From Rhizobium leguminosarum (GTDB lineage Bacteria > Pseudomonadota > Alphaproteobacteria > Rhizobiales > Rhizobiaceae), in assembly GCF_001652265.1 (NCBI RefSeq), contig NZ_LWBS01000086.1:61515-125514 (forward strand): DNA of 64,000 nucleotides, in the 5' to 3' direction. Within the stretch, counting starts at the first letter, position 1, and each line of letters starts with the position of its first letter. Under the pieces are notes generated by a model. That model was given only the letters and a program-made list of their open reading frames with translations. It searched no databases and was not told where the DNA came from. This document shows, piece by piece, positions 27,437 through 36,189 of the stretch. Both the position numbers and the translations under genes were made by a program.

Positions 27437-28557
27437 CGATCAATCGCCTCGCAATACGAAAACAGGCGGATCAACGCTTGGCGCGCCACGTTCCTGTCGT
27501 CGCCGGAACGGGCCTCGTCGAGGCTGTCGGCAAGCAGCAAATCCGCAGCATCGCGCAGCGCACCGGCCCGGTCGATGGTATCGAGATCATCGCTCTCGCA
27601 GTCGGTCCCCAGAAGGTCGGTATCGATCTCCAGATGCGCAAATTCCGGCGCGACCTGCTCCAGCAGGCTGATCATTGCCGTCCGCCCGTTCAACCGGGCG
27701 CGGCCGGACAGCGCGACGCGCAACAGGGTTTGTCGCCGCGCGAACGGTTCCGGCAGTGCGGCCTTCAGCGCTTCAACACCGTCTTCCGATGCCAGCAGCG
27801 GAAGCTGCAATGTCTGCCAGGAAAAGCTGGCGGTCGCCGCAGCCGTCGTCGTTGGCATCGCTCCCTGCCCGGCAATGGAAACGACCATCGCCTGCCCCGG
27901 CCGGTCATGCTTGAAACGGTCGGGTTCGGGCGCGCCGCTATAATATGTTCTGGCGTCCACCGCCACCGATCCGTGCCAATCGCCGAGAGCCATATAATCG
28001 AGGCCGGCCAGCGCCGCGCGGTTCGGCGCAATCACGTTGGCGGCCGTGGCATCCTCCGAAAATTCCTGGATGGGGCCATGGGCGAGGCCGATGCGGATAG
28101 CGCCGTCCGGTGTGGCAGCACCCGTCATCCATTCGGTCAGGTCGCGGCCCGGCCTCCTTGTCGTGCAAGGCGCCGGCAGCAGGATGACATCAGGCCCAAG
28201 CGAAAGGGGCGCCGCTTCCGTCGCCAGGATGACATTGTCGGGCACCACGCCGCGCGCCGCACTCCAGAGCTGGTCCGCCAGCAGCGAATCGTGATTGCCC
28301 GGGAGCAGCACCCAGCGCAGCGAAGCATTCCGGGCCATCTCACCAAGCGCTTGCCGAAGCACGGCCGGCGTCGGCGTCTCGGTATCGAAGGTGTCGCCGG
28401 CGAGCAGGATGACATCCGTCCCATGCTCTCGTGCCGCGCTGGCAAGCCTGGCGATGGCACCATGCCGCGCCTCGCGCAGGCGCCCTCTCAAATCCTCCGG
28501 AAGATTGCCAAATCGCTTGCCAATATGCAGGTCCGAACTGTGCAGGAAGGAAAACAT
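27433..28557 (-). CDS. SbcD-like DNA exonuclease (metallophosphoesterase)
   Basis: A 374-residue calcineurin-like phosphoesterase. All five metal-binding motifs are visible: SSDLHIG (8-13 region), LLAGDTFD, LLPGNHDS, GLAHGP and LGDWHGS. Such proteins form the Mn-dependent nuclease half of SbcCD/Mre11-Rad50-type complexes, and the next gene encodes the ATPase half, overlapping by ATGA. It is closer in layout to YhaO/YhaN-type pairs than to E. coli SbcD. A 308-bp gap upstream probably holds the promoter. Confidence 0.85.
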   Translation of the reverse strand: MFSFLHSSDLHIGKRFGNLPEDLRGRLREARHGAIARLASAAREHGTDVILLAGDTFDTETPTPAVLRQALGEMARNASLRWVLLPGNHDSLLADQLWSAARGVVPDNVILATEAAPLSLGPDVILLPAPCTTRRPGRDLTEWMTGAATPDGAIRIGLAHGPIQEFSEDATAANVIAPNRAALAGLDYMALGDWHGSVAVDARTYYSGAPEPDRFKHDRPGQAMVVSIAGQGAMPTTTAAATASFSWQTLQLPLLASEDGVEALKAALPEPFARRQTLLRVALSGRARLNGRTAMISLLEQVAPEFAHLEIDTDLLGTDCESDDLDTIDRAGALRDAADLLLADSLDEARSGDDRNVARQALIRLFSYCEAIDR

Positions 28558-28865
28558 TAATCAGCCATGTTTGCGATGTGCTGCGAGCTTTCGAGCCCGG
28601 CCAAAGACCTCTCGTCCGCAGTTTTGTGATTCCGTTGTTCCGAGGCAGACCATGCCTCCCGGCTGTGGGCGAGGCAAGTCCATCCTGGCCGAGCAAGCGG
28701 TTATCCAATGTTTGTCTCATTTTGAGCGGTGCACGACACCCATCCCGTCGCCGTACAGGAATTATGCAGACGCGGTGACCGACCACGTCGGAGAAGGCAT
28801 CGTCTGTTATCCAAGGGTATTACCTGCCGATGGAAATCGAACAGTTGATCCGATCATCGCTGCCC
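28558..28865. other. Intergenic region upstream of the SbcD-like gene
   Basis: 308 bp between the aldehyde dehydrogenase stop and the SbcD-like start, both on the minus strand. Open frames here are shadows without ribosome sites. I see no RNA gene or strong hairpin. Confidence 0.35.
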
Positions 28866-30257
28866 CTAAGTCACCTGGTTGAACACCACCATCTTGTCGT
28901 CGGCCATCTCTTCCATCGTCCAGGGAATGCCGCCGACCCCGTATCCTGACTGCCTGCGTCCGGCGAAAGGCATCCAATCGGTGCGGAACGCGGTGTGATC
29001 GTTGACGAGAACGGCCGATGCATCCAAATGTTTTGCCGCCCTGAGAGCAATCGCTATGTCGGCGGAAAAGACGCTCGCTTGGAAGGCATAAGGCAGCGAG
29101 TTGGCAATGCGGATCGCTTCGTCGAGGTCGCGGTAGCCGTAGACGCAGGTCAGCGGTCCAAAGACCTCGAGCACCGACACTTTCGCCTCAGTAGGCGGGT
29201 TCAGCAAGACAGATGGCAGAAGCGTTGTCTCGGACATCCGCCCGCCTCCGATCTGTCTGGCTCCGGCGTCCGTCGCCTCCTTGACCCAGGTCGTGACGCG
29301 GTCTGCCTCGCGTGGCAGGATGAGCGGACCTACCTCGGTTTGCGCAAGCTTGGGATCACCGACATGCAGGGCTGCCACCCTGGCGGCGAGGGCCTCGGTG
29401 AAGGAAGCCAGAATATCTTCGTGCACGAAGAGACGCTGGGCCGACACGCAGACCTGCCCGGCGTGATAATAGCCGCCTTTGACGATGGTGCCGACGATCG
29501 CATCGACATTGGCGCTGCGGTCGACAATGACGGGTGCCGCTCCACCGTGCTCAAGCGCGCATCGGGTGCCCGGCGGCAGCTTGGCCTTGAGGTACCAGCC
29601 GACCTTTGCCGAGCCGATGAAGCTCAGAAACGCGACACGACGATCGGTTGCGAAGGCTTCGGCAAGCGCATTGTCCTCGGTGATGAGGGTCTGGCACCAG
29701 CGTTCGTCGAGACCGGCCTCCCAGAACAGCTTGACGATCTCGATGCAGGAAATCGGGGTCGTCGCTGCCGGCTTGATGATCACCGGGCAACCCACGGCGA
29801 TCGCCGGCGCGATCTGGTGGATGATGAGATTGAGCGGATGGTTGAAGGCCGATATCGCCGCCACGACGCCGATCGGCTCCTTGGTGGTGAAGGCCCATCG
29901 GTTCGCGCTGGCCGCAGTCAGCCCCATGGGGATTTCCTTGCCGCCGAAATTGCGCAGCTCGTCCGCCGCATTGAGGAGGCCGTCGATCCCGCGCGTCACC
30001 TCGATGATCGCATCCGTCAGCGGCTTGCCGCCTTCACGGGCGATCACCATCGCAAAACGATCGCGGTTCTCCTGCAAAAGCGCCGACGCCTTTCTGAGGA
30101 TCGCCATCCGCTGATGCGCGGGCAGCCAGCCGTCGCGATCGGCGAAGGCGTTGGCGGCGATCTGAAGCTTGCGTTCGAGTGCGGCCGCGTCATCGGCCGG
30201 CAGCTCTGCAATCGGTTCGCGGTCGAACGCCTGGTAGACCTTCATGGCAAGCGGCAT
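28866..30257 (-). CDS. NAD(P)-dependent aldehyde dehydrogenase
   Basis: A 463-residue member of the aldehyde dehydrogenase superfamily. It has SAFNHPLNLIIHQIAPAIAVGCPVIIKPA (cofactor groove), CALEHGGAAPVIV with the catalytic Glu, GQVCVSAQR with the nucleophilic Cys, and EVFGPLTCVYGY near the C-terminus. It resembles enzymes annotated as phosphonoacetaldehyde- or lactaldehyde-type dehydrogenases, but the aldehyde cannot be assigned. The ATG at 30257 is chosen because GGAGGT stands 5 nt upstream; it lies one base after the stop of the thiamine-diphosphate enzyme, so the pair is one operon. Confidence 0.85.
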   Translation of the reverse strand: MPLAMKVYQAFDREPIAELPADDAAALERKLQIAANAFADRDGWLPAHQRMAILRKASALLQENRDRFAMVIAREGGKPLTDAIIEVTRGIDGLLNAADELRNFGGKEIPMGLTAASANRWAFTTKEPIGVVAAISAFNHPLNLIIHQIAPAIAVGCPVIIKPAATTPISCIEIVKLFWEAGLDERWCQTLITEDNALAEAFATDRRVAFLSFIGSAKVGWYLKAKLPPGTRCALEHGGAAPVIVDRSANVDAIVGTIVKGGYYHAGQVCVSAQRLFVHEDILASFTEALAARVAALHVGDPKLAQTEVGPLILPREADRVTTWVKEATDAGARQIGGGRMSETTLLPSVLLNPPTEAKVSVLEVFGPLTCVYGYRDLDEAIRIANSLPYAFQASVFSADIAIALRAAKHLDASAVLVNDHTAFRTDWMPFAGRRQSGYGVGGIPWTMEEMADDKMVVFNQVT

Positions 30258-30258
30258 C

Positions 30259-31905
30259 TCAGACCTCCAATATCTGGGGGAGCCGTTCACGAAGCTCCTT
30301 CACCAGCACGCGTTCGTTCTCCGAATAGTCGACAGGAACGTTCACCAGATGCACGCCGCCTCCGGCGAATGCCTCTTCGAGCACCTGTTTGAACTGGCCG
30401 ATATCGTCGACCCTGGTTCCCCTGGCGCCATAGGATTCGGCGTATTTCACGAAGTCGGGATTGCCGAAGGTCATCCCGAAATCCGGGAACTCGTCCACCG
30501 CCTGCTTCCAGCGGATCATGCCGTAGGCATTGTCCTCGATCACGAGGACAACGAGGTTGAGTTTGAGCCGGACGGCGGTCTCGAGTTCCTGGGAATTCAT
30601 CATGAAGCCGCCGTCACCACAGATCGCCATGACTCGCCGCTCGGGGTATAGCATCGAGGCAACCATCGCCGACGGCAGTCCGGCTCCCATCGTTGCAAGG
30701 GCGTTGTCGAGCAGCAGCGTGTTCGCCATCCGCGTCCGGTAGTTGCGGGCAAACCAGATCTTGTACATGCCGTTGTCGAGCGCCAGGATGCCGTCATGCG
30801 GCATCACTTCTCTTATATCGTGGACCAGTCGCTGTGGGGTGAAACGATCCTCCGTCGCCCGCGCGGCGATGCGCTCGAGAATGCGCTCCCGGAGATGGAG
30901 AAGCGCCTGCGCGTTTGGTAGCTTGCCCTCGAGGCGATCCGCCAGCGCCTTCAGCGAGGGGCCGATGTCGCCGATGACCTCGGATTGCGGGAAATAGACC
31001 TGCTCGACGGTCGCCGGCTGATATCCGATATGGACGACCTTCGGGCCGCCCTTGCCCATGATGAACGGTGGCTTCTCGATGGTGTCATGGCCGATCGTGA
31101 TGATGAGGTCGGCCTGTTCGATGGCCTCATGGACATAATCCCGCTCCGACAGCGCCGCGGTGCCCATATAAAGCTCGGTTCCGCCGGGAACCGTTCCCTT
31201 CCCCATCTGGGTGGTAAAGAACGGAATGCGCGTACGGATCACAAACTGCGCAATATCCGATGTCGAGCGTGGACGAGAGGCGGCGGCCCCGAACATCAGA
31301 AGCGGACGTTTGGCTGCGGCGATAAGGGCGGCGGCGCGATCGAGGGCCGCATCGCTTGCCGTTGGCAATTCGAGCTGATGCGGCGCAATCAGCGCCACCT
31401 CCTGGCATTCCTCGGCCGCGATATCTTCCGGAAGCTCCAGATGCACCGGCCCCGGCCTTTCCTCCTGGGCTATGCGGAACGCCTCCCTGACCGTCGTCGG
31501 GATCATCTGCGGCGACACGATCTGCCTTGCGAGCTTGGTCAGCGGCTTCATCGACGCGACGACGTCGACCACCTGGAAACGTGCCTGGCGGGACGAGAGG
31601 ATCCCCTTCTGACCGGTGATCATCACCATCGGCATCGCACCGAGCAAGGCATAGGCGGCACCCGTCGAGAGGTTCAGAGCACCCGGCCCGAGCGTCGTCA
31701 GACAGACGCCGGGCTTGCCAGTCAGGCGGCCATAGGTCGCGGCCATGAACGCCGCCGCCTGTTCGTGCCGGGTGAGGACGAGCTCAATCGACGACTTGCG
31801 GATGGATTCGACGACGTCGAGGTTCTCTTCGCCTGGGATGCCGAAAATGCGGTCGACACCTTCGTTCTCAAGCGCTGCCACTAGAAGATCGGAGCCTTTG
31901 GTCAT
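30259..31905 (-). CDS. Acetolactate synthase-like thiamine-diphosphate enzyme
   Basis: A 548-residue TPP-dependent enzyme. N-terminal pyrimidine-binding domain with catalytic Glu48 (TRHEQAAAFMA); central domain with IGYQPATVEQVYFP; C-terminal diphosphate-binding motif AICGDGGFMMNSQELETAVRLKLN and DNAYGMI. The length and sequence fit acetolactate synthases of the catabolic, single-subunit kind; no small subunit or acetolactate decarboxylase is adjacent. The immediate coupling to an aldehyde dehydrogenase suggests the real product may be an aldehyde from 2-oxo-acid decarboxylation. The ATG at 31905 fits the family start, although its ribosome site is weak. Confidence 0.8.
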   Translation of the reverse strand: MTKGSDLLVAALENEGVDRIFGIPGEENLDVVESIRKSSIELVLTRHEQAAAFMAATYGRLTGKPGVCLTTLGPGALNLSTGAAYALLGAMPMVMITGQKGILSSRQARFQVVDVVASMKPLTKLARQIVSPQMIPTTVREAFRIAQEERPGPVHLELPEDIAAEECQEVALIAPHQLELPTASDAALDRAAALIAAAKRPLLMFGAAASRPRSTSDIAQFVIRTRIPFFTTQMGKGTVPGGTELYMGTAALSERDYVHEAIEQADLIITIGHDTIEKPPFIMGKGGPKVVHIGYQPATVEQVYFPQSEVIGDIGPSLKALADRLEGKLPNAQALLHLRERILERIAARATEDRFTPQRLVHDIREVMPHDGILALDNGMYKIWFARNYRTRMANTLLLDNALATMGAGLPSAMVASMLYPERRVMAICGDGGFMMNSQELETAVRLKLNLVVLVIEDNAYGMIRWKQAVDEFPDFGMTFGNPDFVKYAESYGARGTRVDDIGQFKQVLEEAFAGGGVHLVNVPVDYSENERVLVKELRERLPQILEV

Positions 31906-32020
31906 GGATGTGTGTCCGTGCTGTTTGGTTTGAGACTTCCAGAAAGGAAGGTCCCTCGAAGATATGTTCTTTTCCGGGCCTGTCCATGCGTTCGGCGGCA
32001 TCGGCTGTTATCGTCGATGT

Positions 32021-32959
32021 TCAGCCACAGTTCCAGCTTGATCTCGAATCGTGACGGGTGCTTTCGCCGTCATTGAGCGCTGGCTGATATGGACGTTCCC
32101 GAGCGCTCCCTGAGGATGATGCTCGCGTGAGCACTGCGGGCATTTGGAGCCAGCGCTCGGTTGAAAAATACGACTTGGTCTTCACCTGCGAATTTGAAGT
32201 CGCCTTAAGACCAAGAACAAAATTGAAGATATTTGCGCCGCCGGCTTCGCGCGTGAAGCTGAGATAGGAGCCGAATCGTTCGTATTCGACGTTTTGAAGG
32301 TTTCGGATCGGGGCAAGAGCATCCTCGAAATCACGCCAGCACGCCTGCTTCACAATGATCTCGAAAATGCGCAGGACGGCCGGGGCGAGACGCCCGTGGG
32401 CGCCGGTCGACGGCCCAATGATCTTGGCGCGGATCTCAAGAATATTGCCCATTTCATCTCCACGAACCTTAAGGAAGGTTGAACTGATGGGACGCACCTC
32501 GTCCCGTTCGTAGATGCGCTGAAAATAACATTCATAGCTGCGATTGCGCATCGATGCGGCTTTCCACTCGCTCATCTCGATGCCGGCCTCTCGAAGAGCG
32601 CCGCACATATTCCGCCCCGAGACGCGCCACATCCGCATAAACTGACTTGCCAGCTCCAGCTTCGGGACTTCGATCAGCTTCAGCGATATCGACGTCGACG
32701 GGAGGGGAGAAGGAACCGCCGGATCCGGGCGGGCGGCTATGCGAGATGATTGTGCCGCCTTATCGAGAGCGCGATTTTCAACGCGCCCGAGATCTAGGTC
32801 GTGGATTTCATTGTAAAAAACAACGATGCCTGCAAGAAGCAAAATTGATATCAAAAGCCCTGACCAAAGGAGCGACCAGCGGTTCCTCGGCATTGGGAAA
32901 TTCCGGTGCCAACGTGAACTTTCGCGAGGAGGATCGACTGCTGATGGCACTTTATCCAC
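32021..32959 (-). CDS. Hypothetical single-pass membrane protein
   Basis: A 312-residue protein with one hydrophobic segment at about 30-50 (LLWSGLLISILLLAGIVVFYN) and a large domain after it, probably periplasmic, with LASQFMRMWRVSGRNMCGALREAGIEMSEW and NRSYECYFQRIYE. It may belong to a rhizobial DUF6030-type family, but I am not certain. The start is a GTG at 32959 preceded by TGAGGT; an ATG at 32893 would also keep the membrane helix. It lies 115 bp upstream of the acetolactate-synthase-like gene in the same direction. No function can be assigned. Confidence 0.65.
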   Translation of the reverse strand: MDKVPSAVDPPRESSRWHRNFPMPRNRWSLLWSGLLISILLLAGIVVFYNEIHDLDLGRVENRALDKAAQSSRIAARPDPAVPSPLPSTSISLKLIEVPKLELASQFMRMWRVSGRNMCGALREAGIEMSEWKAASMRNRSYECYFQRIYERDEVRPISSTFLKVRGDEMGNILEIRAKIIGPSTGAHGRLAPAVLRIFEIIVKQACWRDFEDALAPIRNLQNVEYERFGSYLSFTREAGGANIFNFVLGLKATSNSQVKTKSYFSTERWLQMPAVLTRASSSGSARERPYQPALNDGESTRHDSRSSWNCG

Positions 32960-33329
32960 GGCGCGACCTCACAAGCAAATAGGAGTGGCGGCGAGTTCGA
33001 ACTCAATCAATCTCGATCCTATTTGCGATCAACCGGTGTCGGTCGGGGCACGGACCAAGCAACCCTGCTGACGCCTCCCTCTGAGATGAGCAACGGATGC
33101 GAAAAACGGTACAGTCTGTCCGACTCACCTTCGACACTGCAAGTGTGAAGTCGCGTGTGTGGTGCGTCAAGCAGCATCCCCAGTGGATGACGTTCCGCCC
33201 TGCAATTGGGGTGGAAAAGCGGACTGGCGGTTCTAAAGGCAATCACATCCTCTGGACAAGATATTGTCGTTGCACATTCGCGTCCCGTTATGTTGTCGCA
33301 AGACCTGAACCAACACCTGTCGGGAATGA
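32960..33329. other. Intergenic region, no recognisable content
   Basis: 370 bp between two minus-strand genes. Minus-strand frames of 75-79 codons exist here, but none has a ribosome site or recognisable motif. The promoter of the membrane-protein gene should lie in the first half. Confidence 0.35.
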
Positions 33330-35444
33330 CTATTTTCCGTCCGTGTTTCCTGATTGTTTGGTGGTTGCCTTTAGCACGCCTTGCTGCAAGTCCGCCTCGT
33401 CGGCAAGAATGGCGACGGTCTCGTCCAGCAAGACGTCTTTTGCATTCTTGCGAGCATTTTCAATGGCAATATCAGCACTCAGGCTGCGCTCGCCTGCCTC
33501 CAGGCCATCATCTCCAAGATCCTCGCCATCCCCTGCTTCCGCTCGATCCTTGAACCGCTTCTCGCGAGCAGCCGCTTCTTTGCGACGTTCGGCCTCATTG
33601 AGGGAAACAATTCCTTTCTCGCGCTGCGCCTTGAGGTCGGCAATGTCCTTTAGCAGGCGTTGGAAGTCCGGATTGCTCTCAACCCGCGCATCATGGCGGC
33701 CTTGCAATGTCGGCAGCAACGTCGTGATCGTGTCGGCGGGCGTGTAGTTCGCGGGCTTGATCTCAGCCCACGGCAGGGCATTGTCATAACTGGTCTCGCC
33801 GAAACTTGTCGGATCGGAAAGTCCTGGCAAGCTGATATCAGGCGTCACGCCGTGCAACTGCGTCGTACCACCGTTGACCCGGAAAAACTGGGCAATTGTC
33901 ACTTTCAGCTCCCCGAACTCGGGCTTGCTGTTGCGAACAATCTGGTCAAGATCGACGACGGTTTGAACGGTGCCCTTCCCGAAACTGGGTTCGCCGACGA
34001 TCACACCGCGACCGTAATCCTGGATTGCCGCAGCAAAAATCTCCGAAGCCGAGGCCGACCCGCGATTGATCAGGACGCCCATCGGGCCCGTCCAGACAGG
34101 CGCTGCAAACTCAGCGCTTTTGACCTCGATCTTGCCGTTGCTGCTACGTTGCTGAACGACCGGGCCATTGCCGATGAACAGACCGGTCAAATCAATCGCC
34201 TCGTCCAATGAACCGCCGCCATTGTTGCGCAGGTCGATGAGCACGCTGTCGACCTTTTCTTGCTTCAGTTCGTCGAGAAGCTTGGCGACATCGCGGCTTG
34301 CACTTTTGTAATCCTGGTCGCCTTTGCCCTTGGCTTCAAAATCCTCATAAAATACCGGCAGCGTGATGATCCCGATTTTGCGCGTCGCTTCGCCCACCTT
34401 CACGGACAGAACGGACTTCCTCGCGGCCTGCTTGTCGAGACTGATTTTATCGCGCACCAGGCTGATGACGCGATGCGTGCCATCTGCTCCGGCATCTGCC
34501 GGCAGGATGTCCAGCCGCACGACGGAGCCTTTTTTCCCGCGTATCATCTGCACGACTTCATCAAGGCGCGTGCCCACCACTTCTTTGATCGCCCCATCCT
34601 TGCCTTGACCAACGCCGGTAATGCGGTCTCCGACCGCGAGCTTGCCGGACAGCTGCGCCGGCCCGCCAGGCACGAGCTCACGGATCGTCGTGTAGTCGTC
34701 GCGTTCCTGCAGCACAGCACCGATACCAAACAGCGAAAGCTTCATCGAGACATTGAAGTCGGCTGAAGCGGCCGCGCCGAAATAGTCCGTATGCGGATCG
34801 ATCGACGTTGAATAGGCGTCCATGAACGACTGGAAAACGTCGTCGCTTTTAAATTTGTAAGCGCGCTCGAGTATGTTTTCATAACGTTTGTCGAGTGTTT
34901 CGCGAATCGCCGCGTCGTTTTTGCCGCCCAGTTTCAACCGCAACCAGTCGCTCTTGACGCGCTTGCGCCAAAGCTCATTGCTCTCGGCTTTCGACTGCGG
35001 CCACGGCGCTTTATCGCGCAGCACCGAATAATTTTCCTGCGCACTGAAATCGAAGTCCTGCTTCAGCAGGCTGCGCGCATAGTTCATGCGGTCGACAACG
35101 CGCTGTTCATAGGCGTTGAAAATCGCAAACGGGATCTTCAAGTCCTTCCGTTCTATCGCATCGTCGATCTCGCTGCGATCGGACATGAACTTGTCGATAT
35201 CAGTCTGCAGGAAGAGCATGCGGTCCGGATCAAGTGACTTGATGAACTGATCCATGATCCTGGCCGACAAGGCGTCGTCAAGTGGAACGGGCTTGTAGCT
35301 ATACCGCGAAAGAAATTGCGCGCTCAACTCAGCGGCTTGCGCTTGTCGCTTTAGCGGCGCCAAAACAGGCGGTGATGCGACTTCAGCATATGCGGACTGT
35401 GCAATTGCAAGAAATGCACCAAAAAAAACGTAGGCTATGCGCAT
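33330..35444 (-). CDS. prc: Carboxy-terminal processing protease, Tsp/Prc type
   Basis: A 704-residue periplasmic S41 protease with signal peptide MRIAYVFFGAFLAIAQSAYA. The order is Tsp N-terminal domain (about 40-230), PDZ domain with VPGGPAQLSGKLAVGDRI, protease core with LRNNGGGSLDEA and GSASASEIFAAAIQDYGRGVIVGEPSFGKGTVQ (Ser/Lys dyad), and a charged C-terminal Tsp extension rich in Glu, Lys and Arg. It cleaves proteins from the C-terminus, for example penicillin-binding proteins or misfolded periplasmic proteins. The length matches the long Tsp class usual in gammaproteobacteria, whereas rhizobial CtpA is near 440 residues. It stands alone with no operon partner. Confidence 0.9.
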   Translation of the reverse strand: MRIAYVFFGAFLAIAQSAYAEVASPPVLAPLKRQAQAAELSAQFLSRYSYKPVPLDDALSARIMDQFIKSLDPDRMLFLQTDIDKFMSDRSEIDDAIERKDLKIPFAIFNAYEQRVVDRMNYARSLLKQDFDFSAQENYSVLRDKAPWPQSKAESNELWRKRVKSDWLRLKLGGKNDAAIRETLDKRYENILERAYKFKSDDVFQSFMDAYSTSIDPHTDYFGAAASADFNVSMKLSLFGIGAVLQERDDYTTIRELVPGGPAQLSGKLAVGDRITGVGQGKDGAIKEVVGTRLDEVVQMIRGKKGSVVRLDILPADAGADGTHRVISLVRDKISLDKQAARKSVLSVKVGEATRKIGIITLPVFYEDFEAKGKGDQDYKSASRDVAKLLDELKQEKVDSVLIDLRNNGGGSLDEAIDLTGLFIGNGPVVQQRSSNGKIEVKSAEFAAPVWTGPMGVLINRGSASASEIFAAAIQDYGRGVIVGEPSFGKGTVQTVVDLDQIVRNSKPEFGELKVTIAQFFRVNGGTTQLHGVTPDISLPGLSDPTSFGETSYDNALPWAEIKPANYTPADTITTLLPTLQGRHDARVESNPDFQRLLKDIADLKAQREKGIVSLNEAERRKEAAAREKRFKDRAEAGDGEDLGDDGLEAGERSLSADIAIENARKNAKDVLLDETVAILADEADLQQGVLKATTKQSGNTDGK

Positions 35445-35593
35445 TCAGCGTTGATCCAATTCTTAATGCCGAGTGTCGATGTGCGATCTATGTGACGCAA
35501 TCATGGTTTTTTGGCAACCAAATGGCAAACGACATAGTTTGCAAAGTCGCGAAAACATATCCGGCGCGTGGTCGGCGTCTCCGCAGTCGGCGC

Positions 35594-36073
35594 TCAATCC
35601 GCCTGCACATCTTGCCAGGAATCGAATGTCGCAGCTTGACCGCGACGGCATCCGCTGCGGTCGACGAGATCCCAGACGATGGCGTTCTCGATATAGAAAC
35701 GCCGCCCTGACTTGGCAATGCGAAGTCCGCGGTAGTCGGCGATAAAGCCGTTGGCCGCCACGGTATTCAACAGCCTGTCACGTTCCGCGCGATCGGGTGC
35801 CTCCGCCGAAAGGCGCGATGGCAAAGTGATGAACTCTTCCCATGAATATTCAAAACAGGCCTGGGCGGCGCGGTTTGCGTAGATAAAGCGCGGATCGGCG
35901 GCGGTGTTGTGAGCAAGGACAACGGCCGGCGACTGGTCGTAAAGCCATTCAACACCCCGGCCTTCCGGCGTCAGGCGGCGTCCCACGCTTCGTTCGAAGC
36001 TGTCCTCCATCAATGCGTAAAATTCGAGATCGTAAGACAAGTCGAGTCCGGCGTCGTTGTAGTTGGCAATCAT
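35594..36073 (-). CDS. MEKHLA/PAS-domain protein
   Basis: A 159-residue single-domain PAS-like protein of the MEKHLA type (QSPAVVLAHNTAADPRFIYANRAAQACFEYSWEEFITLPSRLSAE). It has no effector domain, so it probably acts as a small sensor or a protein-interaction module. The ATG at 36073 has AGGA at 8 nt; another ATG at 36082 would add three residues. No obvious partner is adjacent; the protease gene lies downstream on the same strand after about 150 bp. Confidence 0.7.
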   Translation of the reverse strand: MIANYNDAGLDLSYDLEFYALMEDSFERSVGRRLTPEGRGVEWLYDQSPAVVLAHNTAADPRFIYANRAAQACFEYSWEEFITLPSRLSAEAPDRAERDRLLNTVAANGFIADYRGLRIAKSGRRFYIENAIVWDLVDRSGCRRGQAATFDSWQDVQAD

Positions 36074-36189
36074 GCTGCGCATCCTGGATTGCGGCGAGAT
36101 GTTGAAGTGATGTTCTCGCTACAAAATCCTTTTGCGCTACAGAAAGTGCAAGCTCCAAATGCGACGCGGTCAAGCTGGCGACCGGGACT

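Noticed and set aside
28295..28882. 195-codon plus-strand frame over the SbcD-like start
   Set aside because: It overlaps the conserved phosphoesterase N-terminus on the other strand and has no family features.
33003..33246. Minus-strand ORFs of 75-79 codons in the gap next to the Tsp gene
   Set aside because: Two overlapping frames with no ribosome site or motif; likely chance.
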